Shown: positions 36,324-45,101 of the stretch, in pieces
How positions within the stretch are numbered: the first letter of the stretch is position 1
Layout of the letters: each line of letters starts with the position of its first letter
DNA from: a bacterium
Lineage (GTDB): Bacteria; Arandabacterota; Arandabacteria; Arandabacterales; Arandabacteraceae
Reading direction: 5' to 3'
DNA length: 64,000 bases
Assembly (NCBI GenBank): GCA_029933125.1
Contig: JAOZOU010000009.1
Span: 25,074 to 89,073 of the forward strand
Made by a program: the position numbers and the translations under genes
The notes under the pieces: generated by a model
The model's input: the letters and a program-made list of their open reading frames with translations, nothing else
The model's database searches: none
Told to the model about the DNA's origin: nothing

Positions 36324-36992
36324 CTAATGAGTGAGTGCATAGGCGACTATGTTGATTGCCATCTTCATCGCAGCTTCACGCTTCTCAGGTGGATCGTGGT
36401 GAACCTCAGCATCCTCGAGCCCACAGCCTATGTCAGTATTATACGAGTAGAAAACGACAAGCCTGCCGTTGTGGATGATACCATAACCATGCGGTGGACC
36501 GCCATGGTGCTCATGTATTTTAGGAAGTCCTGAGTTGAAGTCGTAGACCATGTGATAGATTTCATGGTCAAAAGGCAATTCAACGAGCTCGTCATCTGGG
36601 AAGACCTTGCGGATCTCACGCCGGAAATACTCATCCATACCATAGCAATCATCCGCCCACAGGAACCCTCCTGATTCAAGATAAAGCCTGAGTTTGGCAG
36701 CTTCCTCACCCGAAAATTTCACCTTACCATGACCAGTCATGTAGATGAAGGGATAAGCGAAAAGGTGTTCGTCGAGAAGGGTTACTCGAGCCTCTTCACC
36801 AGTCGGTATTCCTAGGACCTTTTCAACCTGAGTAAGGAGATTGGGAAGCGATGTGGGATCGGTATACCAATCGCCACCACCCCGGTACTTGACCCTCGCA
36901 ATTGTGAACTCGCCGGGACGGGCCTCTGCCATGGCAGCTTGAGATGTGGTGAGCAAGAGCAAGATGGCCGCTACAACGAATTTTCTTAGCAT
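36324..36992 (-). CDS. secreted DUF4159 protein
   Basis: The product is 222 residues with a signal peptide (LRKFVVAAILLLLTTSQAA). It has the DUF4159 pattern: FTIARVKYRGGGDWYTDPTS, YPFIYMTGHGKVKFSGEEA, LRLYLESGGFLWADDCYG, then HEIYHMVYDF and RLVVFYSYNTDIGCGLED. DUF4159 belongs to the class I glutamine amidotransferase-like fold, but the nucleophile elbow is not canonical here. In many genomes it occurs with DUF4175, MoxR and BatA-like genes; only DUF4175 and TPR genes are present nearby. It is 212 bp upstream of the DUF4175 gene. A matching promoter is at 37027-37056. Confidence 0.88.
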   Translation of the reverse strand: MLRKFVVAAILLLLTTSQAAMAEARPGEFTIARVKYRGGGDWYTDPTSLPNLLTQVEKVLGIPTGEEARVTLLDEHLFAYPFIYMTGHGKVKFSGEEAAKLRLYLESGGFLWADDCYGMDEYFRREIRKVFPDDELVELPFDHEIYHMVYDFNSGLPKIHEHHGGPPHGYGIIHNGRLVVFYSYNTDIGCGLEDAEVHHDPPEKREAAMKMAINIVAYALTH

Positions 36993-37026
36993 CTGCTACA
37001 GTTAAACCCCTTAAATAGCCTACCTC

Positions 37027-37056
37027 AATATAATTTGATGTTTGGAACTAAGTCAA
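37027..37056 (-). promoter_or_regulatory. promoter of the DUF4159 gene
   Basis: On the minus strand TTGACT (37051-37056) stands 17-18 bp from TTATAT/TATATT (37027-37033). Transcription would start near 37020, giving a leader of about 28 nt. Confidence 0.5.
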
Positions 37057-37158
37057 CCAGCGTGAATCCACATTGTGTCTTCCCGAATTATGAAACCCCT
37101 GAAGGAGAACAAGCGTTCCCGTGGTTGGCGTTTCGGTCCTTTCGGTGAGATTCGCTGG

Positions 37159-37252
37159 CTGGGGTGCGGCTGGGTGAATCAGACTTGCCGGAGGCTAGCT
37201 GGAGACCTGGGGCTTGCGGACTGGGTGGATCAGGCTTGCTGGAGCTGCCCGG
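37159..37252. repeat. imperfect direct repeat, about 45 bp per unit
   Basis: Unit 1 is 37159-37202 and unit 2 is 37207-37252. They share ctgggg, ctgggtg.atcag.cttgc and ggagct segments in the same order. Confidence 0.65.
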
Positions 37253-37985
37253 GATAAGCGGCTGAGTTACGAGGGATGCGCCTCCTATACCATTGCCGTA
37301 CTGTCTTGGCTCGTCCAATTCTCCCCTTTTCGTATCTCATCCATTTTGCTGTCTCATCTCTTCCTTCCGCCTCATCTTCTCCATTCCACCCTCCCCAATA
37401 TATCACCTTTTGCCTCTCGTCCTTTCTCGTGTCATCTTGCCATCCTTTATCATCTTGCCTCTCTCTGTTGTGCAAGCCAATTGTCATCCTGGCAAACTCA
37501 ACTCATGGCTCCTTTCGGCCTCGTCCTTTTGCAATTGTCCTCTTGCCACGCGCCCTCCCCAGCGCCCTCCCCCCGACCTCCACGCTCTCATCCTCTTGCC
37601 CTCGTCCGACTGAGCAGTACCAGCCTGGCTCTAATGCTTAACACCCTGGTTTGAATGGCTTAGCCAGCAATCATGAGCCAGTGCTCGCGCAATCACCATC
37701 CAGCAATTGCCACCTATGCCATCCAAATGTAGCGAATTGGCTCCACCGCATGAATGCACCTCGCACCCCATCCGTCTTGAGAAAGCAAGAATGAGACCTG
37801 TGACAGGTTAGCGGTTAGCCAGGGTCTTGGACAGTAATCAGATTCGCAGGTGGATAACCCTTGGAAAAGCCTTAATGTCGAGCAAAAGCCATCGAATGCA
37901 ATCTAAAAATTCATAACACGATCCGGGTGGCACGGAAGGGGGGCAAGAACATGCCCTCAGCCACAGCCTAAAGCCTCCAGATAGC

Positions 37986-38216
37986 CTAAAACAGGCCCTG
38001 ATCATCCTCAGTATCGAGGAGATCCATCAACTCCATGTCGATGTAATCTTCTGATTCTAAGTCCTTCTCGCTTTCCTCCAATTGATCCCTTTCATTGTAG
38101 CAATCTTCACAATAAATCTCTCCAGCCTCCTCGATCTGACAAAGTTTGCACAGTGGCACTCCACAAACACAACAGATAGAGTCGGCATCTGCTTTCGGAT
38201 GAAAGTGACACTTCAC
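37986..38216 (-). CDS. small B-box-like zinc-finger protein
   Basis: The product is 76 residues from GTG 38216, which has GGGGG 8 nt upstream. The zinc finger fills residues 2-40: CHFHPKADADSICCVCG, then CKLCQ and IYCEDCY. The C-H-F-H / CxxC / CxxC / CxxC arrangement matches the bacterial B-box-like fingers often fused to or next to membrane proteins. The C-terminal half is very acidic (SEKDLESEDYIDMELMDLLD). A longer version could start at TTG 38297, but TTGACA there looks like a -35 box. The function is unknown. Confidence 0.7.
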   Translation of the reverse strand: MKCHFHPKADADSICCVCGVPLCKLCQIEEAGEIYCEDCYNERDQLEESEKDLESEDYIDMELMDLLDTEDDQGLF

Positions 38217-38291
38217 GTTGCCCACCCCCTCAGGCGGTGCCACCTCGGCACCTGGTTTTCTCGCAATCCCATTAATACCAACCCCATCGCT

Positions 38292-38297
38292 TGTCAA
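38292..38297 (-). promoter_or_regulatory. possible -35 box for the B-box protein gene
   Basis: TTGACA on the minus strand at 38292-38297 is a perfect -35, but no good -10 is found at 17 bp (TAATGG), so this is weak. It still argues against using this TTG as a start codon. Confidence 0.3.
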
Positions 38298-38389
38298 GAG
38301 GAATATTTTGCTCGGTTTTGGGCTGCTTAGCGAGGCTTAGCAATCACATGGGGCGATGGGAAGGAGTCTGCGGGATTCAAAGCTCGGCC

Positions 38390-38959
38390 TCAGGCTTTTC
38401 CTGCGATGACAAGATAGTGGTAGGAGCTAATCTCGAGGTTTTTCTCTACCGAAAAGGAGGCTGCTTCTAGATATGCTGTCAGCTCATCTGGCGAGATTCT
38501 CACCCCGAGTGGTGGACCAGGGGGCCCCTCTATCTTCTTAAACTCGACTATCATGAATCTCCCAGATGGCTTGAGAATTCTCGAAACCTCTCTCACCGTT
38601 GAGATGCGATCTCCATCTTGGAGAATGTCATGGAGCACTGTGAAAGCAAGAGCAACATCGATGCTTCCGTCACTCAGGGGAATTCGCGATCTTATATCAG
38701 CGACAATTGGTATCACATTCTCAACACAATTGCGAGCCATCTTCTCCTTCAACATCCTAATTCCTTCCTCCCAGAGATCGATGGCAAATACAAGGGCACG
38801 TCCCGATAGGTTTCGAGCAACAGCGAGTGCGTATTCTCCAACGCCGCACCCAAGATCTGCAACCTTAAGATCCTTGCCGATGGCGAGCTCGGCGAGCAAG
38901 CGCTCGGAGTCGATCAGACCAAAACTGCTTCTCCCTGCCCCTCTTGGCTTATCTTGCAT
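38390..38959 (-). CDS. SAM-dependent class I methyltransferase
   Basis: The product is 189 residues from ATG 38959 with GAGG at 9 nt. It has the Rossmann methyltransferase motifs: VADLGCGVGEYALAVAR (motif I), AIDLWEEGIRML (post I), VIPIVADI (motif II) and DVALAFTVLHDI (motif III/IV), then ILKPSGRFMIVEF. This is closest to the UbiE/methyltransferase 11 type. The substrate cannot be told. The frame extends to 39067, but a promoter lies in that extension. It is divergent from the thioredoxin-fold gene. Confidence 0.88.
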   Translation of the reverse strand: MQDKPRGAGRSSFGLIDSERLLAELAIGKDLKVADLGCGVGEYALAVARNLSGRALVFAIDLWEEGIRMLKEKMARNCVENVIPIVADIRSRIPLSDGSIDVALAFTVLHDILQDGDRISTVREVSRILKPSGRFMIVEFKKIEGPPGPPLGVRISPDELTAYLEAASFSVEKNLEISSYHYLVIAGKA

Positions 38960-39022
38960 GATCCGTAACCTCGGGACAATCTCACGAGGTGGTTGCCATC
39001 GCGAGATTATCTTTGTGACGCT

Positions 39023-39051
39023 AACGTAAACTTTTGCTTGGTGCGCGTCAA
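39023..39051 (-). promoter_or_regulatory. possible promoter of the methyltransferase gene
   Basis: On the minus strand TTGACG (39046-39051) is 17 bp from TACGTT (39023-39028). Transcription would start near 39016, in agreement with ATG 38959. Confidence 0.4.
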
Positions 39052-39078
39052 TCGTTTGGAGGTACAAGGCTCAAAGCC

Positions 39079-39186
39079 AGAGGAGCGAGATTGCAGATTT
39101 TTAGCTCCGACCCCAAAATCAGCAATTTGAAGATTTTTAGCTCCGACCCCAAAATCAGCAGTTTGAAGATTTTTAGCTCCGACCCC
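39079..39186 (-). repeat. 36-bp REP-like tandem array (3 units)
   Basis: The minus-strand core GGGGTCGGAGCTAAAAA ends at 39186, 39150 and 39114, again 36 bp apart. Two of the three tails are nearly identical (tcttcaaa.tgctgatttt). It is the same core as at 28663 and lies between divergent genes, just upstream of the promoter at 39195. Confidence 0.92.
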
Positions 39187-39194
39187 GAGGGGGG

Positions 39195-39223
39195 TTGACA
39201 GGGTGGGGCGTGGCTCTTAGCAT
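39195..39223 (+). promoter_or_regulatory. promoter of the thioredoxin-fold gene, near-leaderless
   Basis: TTGACA (39195-39200) and TAGCAT (39218-39223) are 17 bp apart. The expected start site is near 39230, only a few bases before ATG 39232, so the transcript would be almost leaderless. It abuts the 36-bp repeat array. Confidence 0.45.
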
Positions 39224-39231
39224 AGGGTTGT

Positions 39232-40308
39232 ATGGGAAGAAGGTGGCTTTCATCGATTGCAGTAGCTTTGGTGCTCATTGGCACGGTGGTCTCCACCCAC
39301 ACAGCTGAGACCAATACTCCCCTAACCCGCGCTCCCGATTTCATCTTGCGAGAATGTGTCCTTGCCGATAGTATCCACCTTGCAGATTTCAGCGATCACC
39401 CTGTCTTGCTCTTCTTCTTTGACGCTGGCGACGCAGCCATGCGCCCAGCCTATCCCTACCTCAACGAATGGCAACGCCGCTACAAGAATGACGGCCTTAA
39501 GGTGATCGGAATTCACTGTCCTCAATATGAACCGCTCAAGAAGATGGAAAACGCCTCAACCGCAATTGGACGTGCTGGCCTTAAGTTCCCGGTTGGTATG
39601 GATTGGGATTGGAAAGTTTTCAATTCTTTTCATCTTGAGCAACTCCCAACCTTTGTCTTGCTAGGTCCAGGACTTAAACCTTCCTATTCAGTTTCGCGGC
39701 TGAGAGCATATACTGAGGTTGAACAGGCTATCCAGAATCTCCTCAAGCAACTCAAACCAGGCATAATCCTCCCGTTTCTCGTAAAGCACATAAGACCTGA
39801 GGACAATCCTCAGCTTAGGCTGCTTGAGACCACGCCTAAAATCGAATTGGGCTATACCTCGGGGAGCATTGCCAACTGTGATTCCTCAGATTTTGGGAAG
39901 TTTGCCGTTTACACAGATCCAGGTGATAGGAAAAAGGGAGTTGTCTATCTCGATGGACGATGGCGGGTCGATGAGAAAGGCATTACATGCAAGCTGGACT
40001 CATCCTACACCAGAGCACGTCTGCGTGTGCTCTATAGCGGCAAAGCGGTTTGGCTACTCGCAGATTTTCCCCCAGGCAAACCACCCAGGATCTACGTGAA
40101 ACAGGATAGATCATATCTTCCTTCCGAGCTCTGGGGCAATGACATAAGATTTGACGAGATGGTTCACCCATTTGTCCTCATACGCTATGCAGTCCCTCTG
40201 CACATTGTTGAGAACAAAACCCATGGAGCTCACCAGCTCGAACTCATTATCGAGGACGGCGCTGCGACTTTCTATTATCTGTTTTTCGAGAGCGCCGTTG
40301 AGCGTTAG
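39232..40308 (+). CDS. secreted thioredoxin-fold protein lacking CxxC, with DipZ-like C-terminal domain
   Basis: The product is 358 residues with a signal peptide (SSIAVALVLIGTVVSTHTA). Residues about 32-170 follow the TlpA/AhpC-TSA thioredoxin fold (APDFILRECVLADSIHLADF, LLFFFDAG, YKNDGLKVIGIHCPQYEP, QLPTFVLLGPG). At the place of the active-site CxxC the sequence reads DAGD (64-67), so disulfide chemistry is not expected. Residues about 205-350 (VVYLDGRWRVDEKGITCKLD, then RIYVKQDRSYLPSE) look like the carbohydrate-binding-type C-terminal domain of DipZ-like proteins. The missing redox motif is a clear departure from DipZ. Its last 62 bp overlap the convergent sensor kinase gene. Confidence 0.75.
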   Translation: MGRRWLSSIAVALVLIGTVVSTHTAETNTPLTRAPDFILRECVLADSIHLADFSDHPVLLFFFDAGDAAMRPAYPYLNEWQRRYKNDGLKVIGIHCPQYEPLKKMENASTAIGRAGLKFPVGMDWDWKVFNSFHLEQLPTFVLLGPGLKPSYSVSRLRAYTEVEQAIQNLLKQLKPGIILPFLVKHIRPEDNPQLRLLETTPKIELGYTSGSIANCDSSDFGKFAVYTDPGDRKKGVVYLDGRWRVDEKGITCKLDSSYTRARLRVLYSGKAVWLLADFPPGKPPRIYVKQDRSYLPSELWGNDIRFDEMVHPFVLIRYAVPLHIVENKTHGAHQLELIIEDGAATFYYLFFESAVER

Positions 40309-43300
40309 GTCGTTCAGGTAGTGGTAGTCTGACCCTCACCGTCGTTCCTTCTCCAGGTGTGCTCTCAATAACGATCTCCCCGGCATAGCCATCAACGATG
40401 TTCTTGCAAATAGCAAGTCCTAGCCCAGAGCCTTGCGTTTTGGTCGAGAAATTAGGCTCAAAGAGATATTCGGAATTCTCGGGATCAATTCCTACACCGG
40501 TATCTGCAAAGCTTATCTCTATGTATCCCCGCAGAGGCTCAGCGCCAGGAGGTCGAGTGCTTACCCTGAAAGCCTTGGTGGTCGAAGTCCGACCCCAGGA
40601 GCGTGCAGTCCTTACAGTTAAAGTGCCTCCATTCGGCATAGCCTGGACAGCATTTTCTATGAGATTGAGAAAGACTCTCTTTAACTCGTCTCTATCGAGT
40701 CTGAGCTTGGGAATTGCCTCATCGAGCATCTTCCTTATCTCAATACCCTCACCTGGCGCTTGCTCATATTGTTTGATGCATTCCTCAAGTACGGCATTCA
40801 CATCGGTCATTTCAAGGCGACGCTCAGGCATTCTCGCAAATTGAGAAAATTCAACTGCGATTCGGCGAAGTGATTCAATCTGCTCAACTATTGTTGCAAC
40901 ACTATCCTCGAGGATACGATCAAAATCACCAACTCCATCGCGATGACACTGCAGAAGATGTTGAATCGAGAGTTTCATAGGTGTAAGTGGATTTTTTATC
41001 TCATGGGCAACCTGCCTTGCCATCTCACTCCAGGCAATAAGCTGCTTCGACCTTATAAGCTCGGTGACATCCTCGAAAACCATGACCCGCCCCATGGGTT
41101 TCCCACGAGGACCCTTAACTATGGACGCAACTGCTCTAAGCGTCGCGATCCTACCATCCTTACGAGCGATGGTTACTTCCTTTGCAACAATGTCGCGCCT
41201 CGCATTGACTTCCCTCATAACAGCCGCCAAGCCCGAGGCACCGATCTTGGTAAGCAAGCGAGTTGCATCCCCTCCCCTTGCATTCCTCCCTTTGACACCG
41301 AGGATCCTCTCAGCAGTTGGATTAAAGGTGTCAATGCGCCCCCTACTATCTGTGGATATTATGCCTGCGCCGACATTGCTTATTATTGTCTCTATGTAGC
41401 GCTTCCTCTCACTCAACGCCTTCCGACTACGAGCCAGAGCCTGAGTCATCCTGTTGAAGGAATCCACTAGATCCCCAATCTCATCGTCTCCTGAACGTGG
41501 AATGGTGAATCGCAAATCCCCTGAACCGATCCTTAAGGTTCCCTGAATCAATTCCCTTATGGGTTGCGATATTCTTCTAGCAAGAAGAAGCCCAAGGATA
41601 AATATTGCACCTATTACAACGACGATGAGGTAGGATATCGCTGCTGAGGTCCATTCCATGCGTCTGCCGATTTCATCTTTCCTGAAAACAACCGGAACTG
41701 ATATGGCACCTATCACATTACCCCTGAAGTCCCTCAAGGGGCTGTAGCCCATGACGACATCTGCCTTGCCGATCTTCTCCCAGGCGAAATCGCGCTCACG
41801 ACCCTCAAGAAAACAATTGGCATAGGCTTCCGGGGAGACGCGATCGCTCACAAGTTCTGAGACAAAGACCTCGCGAGAGCTTGAAGCGGCAAGTTTGCCG
41901 AGACTGAAGAAATTGATGTCTCTGCCCAGCTCTATTGCGAGCTGGCGAGCCAGCCTATCGTCTATTGGACGTGAAACAAAAGCGCATCCGGTTATTATGC
42001 TCGGCGTTATCTCATCCTTTATGGGAAATGCCGACTTGGCGACAAGTCCACCTTCAACTGAGAAAAAGCTTAAGGCTTCCCCTCGCTTAAGAGTCCTGTC
42101 AAGAACCTCATTAGGCACAACAGGATTGCCATACCTGGCAACGACGTTACCGTCTGCATCGAAGACTTCGGCGGTGCTGCCTGGCTTCACGAGATTAGCA
42201 ATAAGTGATGGTTCATCCTCAAGAGCAGCCATGAGAATTGGATTCTCAACAAATCTTTCTGCATCGTCACGAACAAGCCTTTCAAGAGCAAGCCGTGCAA
42301 GTTTGAGCCCTTCCTCAGCTCGGGATTCCATAACTTCCCTAAATCTCACTCCAAGAAAGCCCCTGCTGGCTGTCCCGAGAATGAGGGTTGGCACTATGGC
42401 AATGAGCACAAAGCCAAGGGCGAGCTTGTGTGCAAAACTCCAGCGCAGCCTCAATCTTGATGCTCCGCGCATCCTGCGGATGCTATAGCTTAGAGCTTGA
42501 ATGAGCCCTGATATCACAAGGAGGCAGAAACCGAGGATGGCATAGCCAACTAAAACAGCCATGTAATAGACAGCGAGATCACTCACGCCGGGTATGGGAA
42601 AACTGAAAAGGATTCCCTCGAAACGGCCCTCAGGTCTGATCACGTAGCAACGGTAACGAGTCCCACCAATCCTATGTTCAAACCAGAAGGGCTTGGTTAT
42701 ATCTCTGCCCTCAAGTGCTTTTATCCTTTTGCCAACCTCAAACACGCTTGATGTTGTGCCCACCACCCTGCCTGATTTCACAACACTCGCATCGAGGTCA
42801 TAGGTGAGCTCAGCGCCACCGGCACCCCTTCCACCGACAACGTCAAAAAGGCCCGGGGAAGATGCAACGAGTGATTCAACATCGCTATAGCCATGCGGAA
42901 TAGCAATCACTATACAACCCAGATACCTTTCCCCTTCGAAGAACGGAATGAGGCCAAGATGGACAGGAAGCGTTCGAGGTCCGATTGTTGCAGTGGTGAC
43001 TTCTATTATCTTCTGCATTGAAAGGCGTGCACGCCTTATCACGCTTTCTATTCCAGAGATATCCCCAACTTCACCAGGAGCAAATCTTCCAACTATGTTG
43101 TCATGAGGGCCAAGAATATAGATGCCACCATTTAAGCCTGCGCGACTTATGATCGAATTTGCCCAGAGCCTGAGGGCAAAAGCATCAAGCCCACCTTTCG
43201 CATCCTTCAAAGCCTCAAGCACATCTGGCGATTCCTCAATCTCACCTGCTGTCTTCTCGAGCACGAGGAGCTTCCACTCATCAGTCTGATAAGCCACCTG

Positions 43301-45070
43301 TGAAGCGAGGACTTCAACTGCAGCCTCCTTCTTGGCAATGTGATCACGGAAGGCTATAGGAAACTCGACAATTGAGGCAGCTGCCACAAGAAGTAGCACT
43401 GCTGCTATGAGGCTAAATTCTACCTGGCGAGCAAGAAGATGATCGAGAAGAAATGCAAATGCCACAGCCAATGCGCCTACCAAAACGGCAAGCGGATTGA
43501 CACCGGCAATGCTAAATATCGCAAGCAAACCAAGGTGAACAATCCCTATGAGAACGAAGGCCATCCATCTCGTTCGGAATGACTTCGAGATGCGTCTCAG
43601 CAGGTTCACCTGCCACTGAAGGATTGCCCCGCTGGCAAGGATCGTCCCCAGTATGACAGAAAGCATACCCAAACGCAGAAGCAGTGTGGTTGGGTGAAAA
43701 TCAAAGGGTGAAACCATAAGAATATCTTCCGATGCATCACTGTGGAAGCGCTCGAGGGCAAGCGTGAAGATGATGACAACAGCGGCAGCAACAATAGCAC
43801 AAATCACAGCGAGAAGAGCCATCGGCAAAGCCTCACTTGACTTAGTCTGAGGCTTAAAGCGGGAAGCGGGACGTCTTGCCTTGGCAACCAAAACTATGAC
43901 AATTGCAATGACGATGATGAGAGCTGAAAGTGCAAGGTCGAATGGCGAACGCAAGATTCCCAGAGGTGCCTGGGTTGCATAATCAACGGATGAGAAAGCC
44001 CGGAAACGATCGAGGAAGAGGTGATCGCGAACAAGCGCGAATCCCAGGCGCACGCCAAGCAAGGCGAGCACAAGGAGAAAGAGGTTCAGGTTAGATGCAT
44101 ACTCGAACCTATATCCAAGGAGTATCCTCACAGCAATGCTCAAGGTGATGCCGATGAGAAGTAGACTCAGGATGGATGCTATGAAAAGACCTCGCTCTTT
44201 TACTCTGGCGATCTCATCATCGACAGGAGGCATGCGCACGCTAAGATAGCCAAGCAGACTACCATCTGGCAGCCTCACTTCCTGTGTAACCACATCAGGC
44301 GCTTGTGCGATCCCCTTAGTCTCGCTTGCAAGATCAAAATGAACATCGTAGCCAGTAAGTGAGACAAGGTAGGCCCCAATGTCAGCCTCATTTCGTCCAT
44401 GAATAAGGTTGGGGAAGAGGGGTCTAATCTTCCTATAAGCGACCACAAAGCCAGATTCCTTATCACCTGCCTTGATGGGCTGACGAGCTTCAAGCCACTC
44501 ACATGTAGTGCTTATGGTAACCCTCAAGCCCGTTGGGGGACCATCCACACGGATTCCAATGCTATCGGGTAGGTTCCCCTGCCAGGCAAGTATCTTGCCC
44601 TCTCGATCTGCAATGACGAGTCCTGAGATCTTATTAGCTTTCCTCCACTCGCTCCTGAGCTCGGCAAGAGCATCAAAAAGAGCTTTAGCAGATCCGGCTC
44701 GAAATGCCTCACTGATCGCTTCATCCTTAGCTACTTCGGCTGCCGTGGAGGAAACCCCGCCGACGATACCTTCGATAGCTTGTTGGGAATCCGAAAGAAT
44801 ATCTGCTGCATGTGCCCTTGATATCTGCTGCCAGTTGTTCTCAATATGGTGAAGATAGGCTATTGTGCCAGCATGGAGGGCAAAGCAAAGGGTTGCAATC
44901 AGCGCTATTATGCGCCTAGCCGAGCGCTTCTCGATTGCTGCCGCACCAATTCCCACCCCTACACCAAGCAATGGAAACCAAAGTTGGCTCAGCCTCCAGC
45001 CTGTAAAAACATCGAATAGTGCAAACCCAACAATGATCGGGATGGCAAAATTGGCAAATCTTCTTAGCAT
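40247..45070 (-). CDS. giant multi-sensor NtrY-like histidine kinase
   Basis: The product is 1607 residues. About 14 membrane segments are seen: three at the N-terminus, eight at about 305-570, two around 780-860 and one near 1140. They leave three large outer regions that look like sensor domains. The cytoplasmic C-terminus has HAMP (ISQPIRELIQGTLRIGSG), PAS (about 1225-1330, GIISTDSRGRIDTFNPTAERI), HisKA with VAHEIKNPLTPMKL (phosphoacceptor His1356) and HATPase_c with NLIENAVQA, DTGVGI and GSGLGLAI. The H-box matches the NtrY family that pairs with NtrC-type regulators. No response regulator is adjacent. It starts 31 bp after the DUF4783 gene. Its 3' end overlaps the convergent gene by 62 bp. 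Confidence 0.93.
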   Translation of the reverse strand: MLRRFANFAIPIIVGFALFDVFTGWRLSQLWFPLLGVGVGIGAAAIEKRSARRIIALIATLCFALHAGTIAYLHHIENNWQQISRAHAADILSDSQQAIEGIVGGVSSTAAEVAKDEAISEAFRAGSAKALFDALAELRSEWRKANKISGLVIADREGKILAWQGNLPDSIGIRVDGPPTGLRVTISTTCEWLEARQPIKAGDKESGFVVAYRKIRPLFPNLIHGRNEADIGAYLVSLTGYDVHFDLASETKGIAQAPDVVTQEVRLPDGSLLGYLSVRMPPVDDEIARVKERGLFIASILSLLLIGITLSIAVRILLGYRFEYASNLNLFLLVLALLGVRLGFALVRDHLFLDRFRAFSSVDYATQAPLGILRSPFDLALSALIIVIAIVIVLVAKARRPASRFKPQTKSSEALPMALLAVICAIVAAAVVIIFTLALERFHSDASEDILMVSPFDFHPTTLLLRLGMLSVILGTILASGAILQWQVNLLRRISKSFRTRWMAFVLIGIVHLGLLAIFSIAGVNPLAVLVGALAVAFAFLLDHLLARQVEFSLIAAVLLLVAAASIVEFPIAFRDHIAKKEAAVEVLASQVAYQTDEWKLLVLEKTAGEIEESPDVLEALKDAKGGLDAFALRLWANSIISRAGLNGGIYILGPHDNIVGRFAPGEVGDISGIESVIRRARLSMQKIIEVTTATIGPRTLPVHLGLIPFFEGERYLGCIVIAIPHGYSDVESLVASSPGLFDVVGGRGAGGAELTYDLDASVVKSGRVVGTTSSVFEVGKRIKALEGRDITKPFWFEHRIGGTRYRCYVIRPEGRFEGILFSFPIPGVSDLAVYYMAVLVGYAILGFCLLVISGLIQALSYSIRRMRGASRLRLRWSFAHKLALGFVLIAIVPTLILGTASRGFLGVRFREVMESRAEEGLKLARLALERLVRDDAERFVENPILMAALEDEPSLIANLVKPGSTAEVFDADGNVVARYGNPVVPNEVLDRTLKRGEALSFFSVEGGLVAKSAFPIKDEITPSIITGCAFVSRPIDDRLARQLAIELGRDINFFSLGKLAASSSREVFVSELVSDRVSPEAYANCFLEGRERDFAWEKIGKADVVMGYSPLRDFRGNVIGAISVPVVFRKDEIGRRMEWTSAAISYLIVVVIGAIFILGLLLARRISQPIRELIQGTLRIGSGDLRFTIPRSGDDEIGDLVDSFNRMTQALARSRKALSERKRYIETIISNVGAGIISTDSRGRIDTFNPTAERILGVKGRNARGGDATRLLTKIGASGLAAVMREVNARRDIVAKEVTIARKDGRIATLRAVASIVKGPRGKPMGRVMVFEDVTELIRSKQLIAWSEMARQVAHEIKNPLTPMKLSIQHLLQCHRDGVGDFDRILEDSVATIVEQIESLRRIAVEFSQFARMPERRLEMTDVNAVLEECIKQYEQAPGEGIEIRKMLDEAIPKLRLDRDELKRVFLNLIENAVQAMPNGGTLTVRTARSWGRTSTTKAFRVSTRPPGAEPLRGYIEISFADTGVGIDPENSEYLFEPNFSTKTQGSGLGLAICKNIVDGYAGEIVIESTPGEGTTVRVRLPLPERPNAQRRSRKTDNRKSQRRPR

Positions 45071-45101
45071 ATTCGCTTGAGCAGCTGATGGTGAGTGGAG
45101 A

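Larger units (their letters stand above)
36993..37985. other. 993-bp noncoding region with low-complexity DNA
   Basis: Beyond the promoter at its left end, it has an imperfect direct repeat of about 45 bp (37159-37202 and 37207-37252, sharing ctggg, tcaggcttgc and ggagct blocks). It then has about 320 bp (37300-37620) that is strongly pyrimidine-rich on the plus strand, and about 350 bp of plain sequence. Open frames within it have no ribosome sites or recognisable domains. It is the longest gene-free stretch in the window. Confidence 0.6.

Noticed and set aside
36993-37985. Several short open frames in the pyrimidine-rich region
   Set aside because: Composition is low complexity, frames on both strands overlap, and no ribosome sites or domains were seen.
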